Origin: Actinomortierella ambigua
Lineage: Eukaryota; Mortierellomycota; Mortierellomycetes; Mortierellales; Mortierellaceae
Assembly (NCBI GenBank): GCA_016098155.1
Contig: JAAAJB010000098.1
Location: 5,644-69,643 of the forward strand
Direction: 5' to 3'
DNA length: 64,000 nt
In this document: piece after piece, positions 54,704 to 64,000 of the stretch
How positions within the stretch are numbered: the stretch's first letter is position 1
Layout of the letters: every line of letters starts with the position of its first letter
The notes under the pieces: model-generated
What the model was told of the DNA's origin: nothing
Databases searched by the model: none
Seen by the model: the letters and a program-made list of their open reading frames with translations, nothing else
Position numbers and translations under genes: made by a program

Positions 54704-57676
54704 CGGGTCCTCTCATTTGCTCGTACATAGCCCCCCCCCTCTCTCCTCTTCCTCATCTTGCATATATCCCCCTCCTCTCCATCCTCAACTTGTTAATACA
54801 CTCCCACGCCTTTCATGTCAGCATTGTTTCTTACCCCCTCCCGCCCTCCTCATCTGCCAAGAATGGCTGACGTTTGATTCGTTTCTGGCGCACTGTTGAC
54901 CGCACATGTGGCAGGGTCATATGGGAGAAGTTTTTAGGTTTGTTTGTACGGAAGCATGTTACCAAGGTACGCCCGAGGTGGATTGTGCAGAGAGTACCAA
55001 ACAATCCTAATTCGCACACGCTCACCCCCTCATTGTTCACCAATAACTGTGCCCGAGGCCTCAAATCGGATGAGGTTGGGCAACGAGGCAGAATACACGG
55101 GCCAAAAAAAAAATAAAAGATTTCTCGGAGAAGCGATAAATTGATGGAAAAGTAGAGAAACGCATGCAGAGTTGGACATAGCGGATGTCGGCAAAAGACA
55201 GGGAAAGGAGGTGCAGCCCGGGAAGCATCGACAATGATGATGCCATGTAAGCACGAGCAAGATGTGGTCTCCCGTACCGTACTGTACTGTTCTGTACTTG
55301 CATCGATAGTAGATATATGTTCATTTATTTCGAGTGAATTAGCGGCGAAATTATCAATTACCGACGAGTGATCCGATAACCTGTGTTGCAGCGAATGAAA
55401 AAAGTCCATCATTCACACAAAGACCCTGATGGCCTGCCGAAGGCGTGGGCAAATTGAGCACTTGAAGATTGCCGCCCTTACTTCTTGTAGCATAACAGAA
55501 TTGGGGATGTATTTGGCTGAGAAAAACGCAAACATGGCTTCAGCCCAGACCTAACTCTTGGGGAAGGGGAGTACTCCAAGTTTCGTGCTACTCCTCCAAA
55601 ACACTGGACATGGGTCATTCATGAGTGCAGTTCTTGACGACCGGGACAACTCTGCAAACATTTAGTACCGCGGTGCAATAATGGCTCGAAAAAAAAAATA
55701 CAGGGACAAATCAGCTGAAGGTGCCTCTCCTTCAAACCTAATGAAGTGTCATCCGCGTCAGAAAGGCAGTAGGTGTTAGGGCCAGTCATCTTTCTCCAAC
55801 GACGCTCGTTTATTCTACTGCTGGTGCTGCCCGCGAAATCGGAGAGGGGGCGTTGTCGGATTTGGAAACTTATGTTGTCGGGGATTGATTGACCCAGTCG
55901 CGAGACCAGACGAGACCACGTTAATGTGGCCAAGGTGTCTGAATATGGAGCCGACTGAAAAGCGGAGAGCATCGGTAAAGAATGGTGGCTAAGGATTCTC
56001 AGTCTTGACCAGCCCCAAGGTCGTTATAGGCTGCAAATGCAGGTGAGAAAGTACTCAATAATGTAATAACGGTGATATAAGGACGAAATTTCAAATAAGG
56101 AGGACTTTGTCCCAACAGTCATTCATCTGATGTGAATCGATGCGGTATCTTGTTGGCGATTGGGGAATGTTTGTTGTTGTGAGTCGCACATACCCCCATA
56201 CTCTCATCCTTACGTATGCATCTGGATCGGAGCTGGTGTATCATTCACTCACAAACATCAGACAGTGAGATTGGGCTCTGTTCACATTCACTTCTGCCAG
56301 TTTCTCCAAAATTTCTCTCTTTGCCAATGACCAAGAAACCCATCACACGCTGCATTACACGAAGAGTTCAAATAGCAATTAGATTCTCGCATGGTCAATG
56401 ATTTTCCAATCTATGTGGTGGGAGTTTCTTTGAGAAAGTTTTTGCTACAGTAAACCAAAGTCCGGGTGAAAGTATGGCCAAACTTTGTCTCTCAGGCCAC
56501 CATCTTGAGCTCGGCTCCGAATACCAAGGAAATATTGGGAAGCTTTGTTGATTCGAATGCCTCGATAAACCACTCACGAATACCGAAGCAATTGAGTTTG
56601 CGATCACTGGACAGGTTCATCCAGTTGCTCTGCCGACAGATCTCGGCAACTGCAACGTGGTCAGTGTCTACGTAGTTTGAGCAGTGAGCAAACCTCGTCT
56701 GCAACTCATGACACATGACACGCGAAACTGGGTCTACGACAGGCGATTTTCGCGACGCATTAGGAGGGGGGGGTCAAGCATGCCAAAGATTTGAGATGCG
56801 AAGCGGTTTTCGCAAGTGGGCAAAGTTAAGCGCACATGTGCTGACAATGGTATCATAGTGCAACCTTTAGCAGTTGTCTTTTTCATTCGCACCCAAAATA
56901 AGGTCATGATCGACGGATGCTACCTTAGTGGTCACGTAAACCTGGCTATCTACAGACGAGGAGGCTCCATACACGGATGGACTTGCGTATGTTCATCTGA
57001 CTCTGCCACGACGCCCAGACTCTTCTCACGAGCAGGCGTCGACCAGGATAAGTCAGTTCGTACCTCGATCCCATCCGCAACGTATGCAACCCGGCGCAGG
57101 TAGTCTCTGAATATTAAGCATCGGCCGCGTACCAACAATCTTTATGTGTATTGGCTACACTTCGCGCCTTTTCTCTAGCCGTGTTGCCACCATATCTTAT
57201 TCCTGTGATACCACTTCTTGGTGTGGGCTATACTAAGCTTGATCGCCATGTACCCGGGATTTTCAGGATCACGAAGCACTCCATATAGCTCTTTTGGAGA
57301 GTGTCTAGGCTGGTAAGGTGCCACGTTCGAGTAGATTCCACACCACAGCGGTTGGTTGATCGAGTAGGTGAAACCCGACTGGGCGGGCATGTGCAACAAA
57401 CAGGCAGGTATGGAAGTTAGGTGTGGGCGAAAATGGACGAGCGGCTGAAATTTCCTCTTTAGGCCGGGTCCAGCCAAGTTTTTTTGGACAAGAAAGAGAG
57501 TCCCGGGCAGGGAAGGGCATGGTGCATCGCTGCTCTCACTCCTTCCCTGCCGAGCCCTCACTCTGTCTCTCTCTCCCATTCTCCGATCCCTCGCTCGAAT
57601 CTCGTTCCCTGAAACTCGAATTCATTCGCTTCCTTGTACATCACCTCTTCTCATTCCCTAGTCTTCCTTCGACACC
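54704..57676. other. 3-kb region with possible decayed coding fragments
   Basis: After GLO2 there is C/T-rich flank, then mixed sequence. On the minus strand three separated stretches have protein-like composition: ~57175-57390, ~56950-57110 (YLRRVAYVADGIEVRTDLSW) and ~56492-56710 (LSSDRKLNCFGIREWFIEAF). Stops separate them and I could not splice them into one frame, so they may be remains of a gene. The last ~130 bp before the MGM1 ATG are CT-rich leader. Confidence 0.4.
57175..57390 (-). CDS. Doubtful 71-aa ORF, perhaps a gene remnant
   Basis: An ATG at 57390 opens 71 codons (MPAQSGFTYSINQPLWCGIY, later VLRDPENPGYMAIKLSIAHT, ending KKWYHRNKIWWQHG). Composition is protein-like and the frame is GC-richer than its flanks. 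No family recognised, and no splice-compatible continuation downstream. Confidence 0.25.
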   Translation of the reverse strand: MPAQSGFTYSINQPLWCGIYSNVAPYQPRHSPKELYGVLRDPENPGYMAIKLSIAHTKKWYHRNKIWWQHG

Positions 57677-60600
57677 ATGCTCTCTCGGCTGCTTGCAGAG
57701 ACCCCCGCGGTAGCCCGAGCACAATTGGTCAGGGCACAACAGTCTACCCGCCAACCAGCACTGCACCTCCTCTCTGCGACGACTTCTTCCCACACAGTCA
57801 TACCCCGCGCCCTGGCGGCTGCCGCCGTCGTTCAGACCAGGCAGCCTCCGTCTCGATGGATTACCAGCCTTGCCTCCAACACCACTCAGAGAACTGCCTC
57901 GAATGCAACCAAAGTCAGGCGGGCACTTGCCAATGCAACCGGAGTCCCAATCGTTGCTCGTGCTTTGACACGACAGGCGAGATTCAATCGTGCTCGCTTC
58001 TTCAACACCACGCCTCAACAACAGTCGGCAGGATTCCACCATTCTGCCACGCCTACTACGGCGCTGAATAACACAGGCCCCTTCCTCCTTTCCCGCCGCC
58101 ACCCACCCACTCTTCAGTACCGTCTACGCAAAGGCATCAATGTCGTTGTGCCTCGCCGAGGACTGGCAGCCTCGGCCGCTCCGCGATTTATCATGCATGC
58201 TCTACGGTTGCCGATCGGTGCTCTTACAGCAGGCATGGCCAGCTTGTCATATGCCCAGTACAAGGTCACAGGTAAGAAGCAAACTGACTACAACGTCGTG
58301 CAATGTCATAGTTGCTAGCCCTTTCTTTTGGCTTGAAAAAACTCATTTGGTTCGCGACGAAAACATAATTTTGTAAACATAGAACTGTCAAATCGAGGAA
58401 CAGACTGGGCGATGAATGTGGCAGAGGACGTTAGGGAGTTTGCGAGCCTGTTCAAGTCAGCGGTGGATGATCTGCATCTTCCAGCCACACCAGAGTTTTT
58501 GTCCAATCTCTTCAAGGCCAAGGAGGGCTCAGCAGAGACCGGAGTAGAGGCATCGGATTCGACATCCCCCACTACGTCGCGTCGGAACTCTACGTCTGGA
58601 AATAATGACGAACAGCCGGGCAACAACAACAACAGGAACAGTGATGCAGCAGCAGCGGCTGCTGCTGCTGCAGCCGCCGTTGCTAAAGCAAGCAGCGATG
58701 GTGAATCAGAGGAGCCCAACAGACGTTCTCCCTCAGGCATCCCTCCGCATGATGGTGACTTTATGTTGCTGACTAAAAAGCTCATCGAAGTACGCAATGT
58801 ACTCAAGTCGATCGACCACAATGATACCCTCAAGCTGCCCAGCATTGTTGTCATCGGAAGTCAAAGCTCTGGCAAGAGCTCCGTTCTGGAAGCTATTGTC
58901 GGCCACGAATTTTTGCCAAAGTATGTGGACTGTGCTTGGCAATTTTTTTTCTTTCGTTACCCGTCTGCATTGATACAGCAAACATCCTAACACATGTTGT
59001 TGTCTTGTTTTTATTTAATCGTCAACTAGGGGTCACAACATGGTGACGCGTCGACCGATTGAACTGACTTTGATTCACACACCTCATTCCAAGGAAGAAT
59101 ATGGCGAGTTTCCGTCATTGGGACTAGGCAAGGTGACCAACTTTAAGAAGATCCAACAGACATTGATGGACCTCAACATGGCTGTTCCAGAGTCGGAGTG
59201 TGTGTCGTCCAAGCCGATCGAGCTTCGTATCTACTCTCCAAATGTTCCCGACCTCACCATGATCGATCTGCCGGGCTATATCCAAATCACCTCCAAGAAC
59301 CAGCCTCTGACGCTCAAAGAGAAGATCGCCGAGCTGTGCGAAAAGTACATTCAGGAGCCCAACATCATTCTCGCCGTCTGTGCTGCGGATGTCGATCTGG
59401 CCAACTCGGAGGCGTTGCGGAGCAGCCGTAAGGTGGATCCGTTAGGACTCCGAACTATTGGTGTCATCACAAAGATGGACCTGGTGGAGCCCGACCGCGG
59501 TGTCGCCCTGCTCAAGAATTCGGATTATCCCCTCCATCTTGGATACATTGGTGTTGTATGCAAGGCACCCTCAGGCAACGGCAATAGCAATATCATACAG
59601 ACTGTTCTCCGGTCCGAGGACGCCTTCTTCCGCGGCTCGTATCAGTATAGCCAGCGTGGTGTACACGTCGGCACTGGCACATTGCGCCGCAAGCTGATGG
59701 ATGTGCTTGAGGAGAACATGGGATCGAATCTGGGCTCGATCGTCAAGGCTGTGCAGCGGGAGCTCGATGAGACGCGGTATCAGTTCAAAGTCGAGTACAA
59801 TGATCAAAGGATGTCCGCAGAGTCGTATGTTGCTGATTCGGTTGACAAGCTGAAGCACCAGTTCAAGGACTTTACCAAGGCCTTTGGAAGACCGCAGGTC
59901 AAGAGTGAGATCCGGCATATGCTGGAGCAGCGCATGCTCGATATCTGTGCGCAGCGCTATTGGTCGGATCCAAGAATCCGCGAGTTGTCTCAGCTGGACA
60001 GCAGTGCGACGAGCGAAGAGGATCGGCTGTACTGGGACCTTCAGCTGGAGCTCTCTTCGTCGGCTCTGACAAAGTCTGGAGTTGGTCGTCAGACAACACA
60101 GCGGGTGGTCGATATCCTTTCGCGCACAATGGAATTACTTTCAGAGGCAGAGCCATTCAACAACCACCCCGAGGCGCAGGAGAAGATCAAGACCATGACG
60201 CACGAGATTTTGAGTAGTCGATCGCAAGCAACGGCGGACCAGGTTGAGAACACCATCAAGCCGTTCAAGTATGAGGTTGAGTGCACGGATGGCGAGTGGA
60301 CTGAGGGCGTGAAGCGGGCTGTTTCACTCGTCCAAACAGAGCTGGAGATGTGCGAGGAGGCTCTGTCCAAGATCAAGACAACGGTTGGCCAGAAGAAACT
60401 GCGGAAGGCGATCAACTATGTGATTGAGATGGATCGCGAGGAGGCACGGCGAGCGGAGCGAAAGGAGGCGGCCCTGAAGCTTCGTACACTTCACCACCAA
60501 CAACAGCGCCGGTTCCTGGAGAGCGAGACGTTGCCCATGAGCAGTGAGGAGGGCGAAGGCCAGGGCTCGTCATCGGACGATGTCAACGAGTCTGTCGTCT

Positions 60601-61073
60601 CGATGGATGGCGAGGAGACAGAGGTGGAGGACGAACTGGAGGCGGCTATTCGACCACACTACAACCCCAAACTTCTGAACAAGGCGCGCGAGGCATTGGC
60701 ATTGCGTGACCGTGCACTGATTCTCAAGTACCGTCTATCGGCACTCAAGTCCAAGACGTGCAAGTCGTCCAAGAACAAGACACAGTGCCCCGAGGCGTTT
60801 TTGGCGGTGGTGTCGGAGAAGCTGGCATACACCAGCGTGATGTTTATCCAGGTGGAGCTGATGAACGAATTTGTTTTCCAGCTGCCGCGGTTGATGGATG
60901 CCCGATTGGGTGTCAAGATGGGCCAGGAAGCGATGGAACGGTTTGCACGTGAGAATCCAGTAGTGGGTCGTCACCTGGCGCTGATGGACAAGCGCATGAA
61001 GCTGGAGGAGGTGTGGGAGAAGCTCAATTATCTTGTTCGCCGGCAAGAGGAGGCACGTTCTCGTCGCTGGTAA
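57677..61073 (+). CDS. MGM1: Mitochondrial dynamin-like GTPase Mgm1/OPA1
   Basis: Exons 57677-58271, 58383-58920 and 59030-61073 (phases 1 and 2), 1058 aa. Residues 1-170 are an Arg/Ala/Thr-rich presequence. A membrane anchor follows at ~174-196 ([20 protein letters not shown]), the usual place for inner-membrane insertion and rhomboid cleavage. A ~150-residue linker contains an eleven-alanine run. The GTPase domain starts ~330, with G1 [16 protein letters not shown] (~355), G3 MIDLPGYIQ (~455) and G4 TKMD (~524). The rest is the stalk/bundle region ([60 protein letters not shown]) ending in a GED-like helix. An acidic insertion lies ~875-920. It drives inner-membrane fusion and cristae shape. 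Confidence 0.95.
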
Positions 61074-61498
61074 CAGGAAATGACACGGGAGCAGTTGACA
61101 TGAGATCACTTTGGTAGAGTATGCTCATGCTTTTCACGCGCCTAGAGGAAGAAAATAATAATAATAAAAAAAAATAGACTGGAACATATAGTAGTGGTCC
61201 ATGCGACAACAGCCGATGCACCGTTGGTCATCACTTTTCAAACAGACTTTTGAGTAGTGCTGCAAAATTTTGCTGAACGGAAGTGAGCATTGACCCTGCC
61301 AGAGCAACGGGATTCGAGTCCCGCACGGTTTGGAAGATCTCAATCACTCTCAAGAATTCCCCCCTCGCTCTCTCTCTGCCCCACCCGTATCGTTTCTCTC
61401 TCTCTCCTTTTACTTTCCTTTTCCTCGACCGAAGGCCCTTCCCCTTTCTTGCTTTCCATCCATCTCCCATTTCCTCTCGCCCTCATTCTCTGCGTGCA
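61074..61498. other. Short MGM1-SNF4 intergenic region
   Basis: 425 bp between tandem genes: MGM1 3' flank with an AATAATAATAATAAA stretch (~61154-61168, the likely poly(A) region) and a CT-rich SNF4 leader (61358-61495) with no upstream ATG in its last 100 bp. Confidence 0.55.
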
Positions 61499-62823
61499 AT
61501 GGACTCTCACTCTGCACAGAGCCACGGAAAACAAGATCACTCCGAGTCAAAACCAACAAAACGACAACAGAATGATGCTCTGGCCGACCAACTGGCAGCA
61601 ACCTCGCTACACAATGGCGGCCCGACACAAGCGGAACGACAGCAACTAGAGCAACAACAGCCGCGACGACAACAGGGGAAGGACGACAGGGCCGAAGACG
61701 GCGGACTAGTTTCGCAGCCCTCAGATGGAGACCCGACGCGGTCACCTCTCCGTGACCCATTGCCTGCTGCCTCAACCAACCAACACGAACAGCTATCTGC
61801 AGCATCAGCATCAGCATCAGCACCAGCATCATCGCCGTCACTATCACTATCACCCTCAGCCACCACCACCACACCATCCAACAAGAATACCAACGAGCCG
61901 ATCGACACCGTGGCATCGTACTCGGCATGGCGCAAGAAGAAGAAGGATGACGAGGAGCAACGGCAGAACCAGGTCATGAAGTCCGCCATGGCCACTTTCT
62001 TGAAGCAACACTCTGCGTACGATGTCCTGCCGGTCAGCTACCGGCAGATTGTCTTTGATACAACGCTGCTCATCAAGAAAGCCCTATCAGTGTTGATGCA
62101 GTATGGTGAGTGCCTTTTGTTGTTGCTATATGGGCTACAATCATTGTGTTGCTCAACATTTTTCACACACGCACATATACACACACACAACATTTATACC
62201 CAAACACAAAATGAAATCCAGCAGAACCCAACATAGGAGCACGGAGAACTAGAACCCCAGTGGGAGTAGAGATACGGGGGTACAAAAAAAAGAGGACAAG
62301 GGGGAGGGAGGGGGAGGGTGAAGCAAGTGGTTGCTGGAGTCCGACTTGGTACTCTTTGTGTGTGCGTAGCAGTGTTGGCGGACGATGCTTCTCTCCGCCC
62401 CCCATTCAAATTTCAGTCCCAATGGGAAGGGTCGGAAGGCCTTGCTTGCAGTTGAGAGGTCATGTACCGGAGAAACAGGTGGGCAGTATATTCTCGAGGT
62501 ACCACGACATGGCCCTTTTTTTTTCTCCTTCCATGACGGGGTGCGAGCGTATACCTTGTGAAGGGCATTGTTTATCCAGCAGGGAGAGAAGGCTGATCAG
62601 TGTCAGTGCTCAGATTTTATAGATACATTGATGGATTTTGTTCACATTATTCACTCGCTTTGCTTGACCGAGAGAGCTAAAGGGTTTAGCGTCAAAGCTT
62701 ACACACATTCCCACTTGGTTATCTAGAGGGGAATCAGCGCTGTTGACGAGAGCCCAAACAAATGTCAGGGACACAAGGGAATTTGTTCCCTGCCGCTATC
62801 GAACTGTTGGCATGTTCTGGGCA

Positions 62824-62861
<38 letters not shown>

Positions 62862-64000
62862 CCGTCTCTCTCTCTCAACTCCATCTCTCCCTATCTCTTC
62901 TCTATCTCTCTCCTATCGACCTGTCGATAGTGCTTCACGTTCTGTATCGATCCCGCTCATTTTTGACACTACAATGTAATTCTTCATAGGCATCGTATCT
63001 GCCCCACTCTGGGACTCGTCCAGGAGCAAGTTTGCAGGCATGTTGACGGCAACCGACTTTATCAACCTCATCCAGTACTACTACCAAAATTCATCCTATG
63101 CAGCTGCCTCGCGCGAGGTGGATCAATTTCAGATTGGACAATTAAGAGGTAACATTTGCAAGCTGCTCTGTCGAGAGTGATCATATCATGTCGGGTACAT
63201 ATCTGGCGAGGTTCGTTACTCAAACTTTGCTACTATTTTTCAATAGAGGTTGAAAAGGACATTGGCGTTCCACCACCAGAGCTGTTCTCGTTACATCCGT
63301 TGCAGTCACTGTATGATGCTTGTCGGTTGCTGGTTGAGTCCCGGGCACACCGCCTGCCACTGGTCGATGTAGACTCGGACACTGGTGACGAGATGATTGT
63401 CTCGGTCTTGACACAGTATCGCATCCTCAAGTTTATTGCGATGAATGTAAGTTGTCCATCCTCTTTGGCATCGAAGAGTCCATCATCACATGTTCCGCCC
63501 CCCCCCCTCCTGTCGAACACCACCCACTCACTAACTTCTGCTAATTTGTGACTTTGTGGCCATTTGATAATAGTATCAAGATGAAAAGACTTTGCGGCAA
63601 CCACTCTCCGAGCTCAAGATTGGCACATATGGCGATGTCGAGGTGGCGGACCTGTCAACGCCAGTGATGGATGTGATTGAGAAATTTGTCAAGCGCAGGA
63701 TCTCTTCAGTCCCGATTGTCGACGAAGATGGCGTGGTGCTGAATGTGTTTGAGACGGTGGACGTGATGGTAAGCAAGACAAACTACCATTCTACTCCTGT
63801 TGGGTTGGAGGTATATTCAATTACTCGTGGCCTACATATCATTTTCTAACCTTTTGACATTACATACTACTCAAACATAGACACTGGTCAAGGCAGGGGT
63901 GTATCGCGACTTGGACTTGTGCGTTGCAGAGGCATTGTTGCGACGGCCAGAGGACTTTGCGGGAGTGCACACATGTACGCTGAACGACAGCCTGTCATCG
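61499..64000 (+). CDS. SNF4: AMPK gamma subunit Snf4 (3' end beyond window)
   Basis: Exons 61499-62105, 62990-63148, 63247-63446, 63574-63768 and 63881 to the window edge, phases consistent, at least 427 aa. A ~140-residue Q/S/A/P-rich extension precedes the core; yeast Snf4 lacks it. CBS1 spans the exon 1-2 join ([51 protein letters not shown]). CBS2 holds [20 protein letters not shown] with the HRxP nucleotide-contact motif. CBS3 is [43 protein letters not shown]4 begins [16 protein letters not shown] and is cut by the edge. The subunit senses AMP/ADP and stabilises the Snf1 kinase. Intron 1 is 884 nt. Confidence 0.94.
62828..62857. repeat. CT microsatellite in SNF4 intron 1
   Basis: About fifteen uninterrupted CT units, continued by imperfect CT-rich sequence to ~62910, inside the 884-nt first intron. 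Confidence 0.85.

Noticed and set aside
55619..55972. 117-codon minus-strand ORF
   Set aside because: Contains a low-complexity FFF run from a homopolymer and no recognisable family; composition is equivocal and there is no splice evidence.
61305..61330. tRNA T-arm-like ACGGGATTCGAGTCCCG
   Set aside because: The stem lacks the G53-C61 pair, the loop register is wrong, and no anticodon or acceptor stem can be folded around it.

Overview
The window is nuclear DNA of a filamentous fungus, most likely an early-diverging one (Mucoromycota, probably Mortierellomycotina). Genes are intron-rich, with introns mostly of about 75-130 nt, GTATGT/GTAAGT-type donors and short branch-to-acceptor distances. 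Promoters carry long CT-rich leaders, and many proteins have Q/S/P-rich disordered tails. Gene content fits this placement: an animal-type UBE2S, a YABBY-like HMG protein and an intron-bearing PRP19. The genus is an inference; no rRNA or other marker is present. I assembled exon models by hand and required phase agreement at every junction.

Layout. 0-6.5 kb: a coiled-coil protein (-), an unrecognised 129-aa three-exon protein (-) divergent from RRP15 (+), and a VPS17-like SNX-BAR sorting nexin (-) whose stop lies 47 bp from that of RRP15. 7.8 kb: a 62-aa YABBY/HMG protein with a clear TATA box. 9.4-12.3 kb: UBE2S (-) divergent from mitochondrial ribosomal protein S5 (+). 15.4-18.2 kb: an Rco1/PHF12-like double-PHD protein. 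18.5-20.4 kb: a DHA2-type MFS transporter (-). 22.2-25.9 kb: a 1203-aa protein with a split NYN (PIN-like) nuclease domain. 26.4-29.4 kb: MON1. 30.8-36.9 kb: a SWI1/ARID1-like SWI/SNF subunit with long polyQ. 37.0-39.1 kb: a putative Rxt2-like protein (-). 39.5-40.8 kb: an MDR oxidoreductase (-). 41.3 kb: a 54-aa secreted cysteine-rich protein (-). 42.8-43.2 kb: a 42-bp minisatellite and a 203-bp foldback MITE. 43.8-45.6 kb: branched-chain 2-oxoacid dehydrogenase E2 (-). 46.4-48.4 kb: PRP19 (-). 49.2-50.4 kb: a glycerate-kinase/Tda10 family P-loop kinase (+), then an N-filled, poor-quality patch and a 110-aa orphan (-). 52.7-54.7 kb: glyoxalase II (+). 57.7-61.1 kb: MGM1/OPA1 (+). 61.5 kb to the end: the AMPK gamma subunit SNF4 (+, cut by the window edge).

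How the genes relate. There are no operons and no biosynthetic cluster; this is ordinary housekeeping chromatin with recurring themes. Chromatin regulation is represented by SWI1, Rco1-like, Rxt2-like and HMG proteins. Mitochondrial functions are MRPS5, the E2 subunit, MGM1 and the mitochondrial form of glyoxalase II. Endolysosomal traffic is represented by VPS17-like and MON1, ubiquitin ligation by UBE2S and PRP19, and energy sensing by SNF4. The less expected items are UBE2S with an intact LRRL tail, the foldback MITE, the small secreted cysteine protein and the split NYN domain. I found no tRNA, rRNA or CRISPR array. No complete autonomous transposon was seen.
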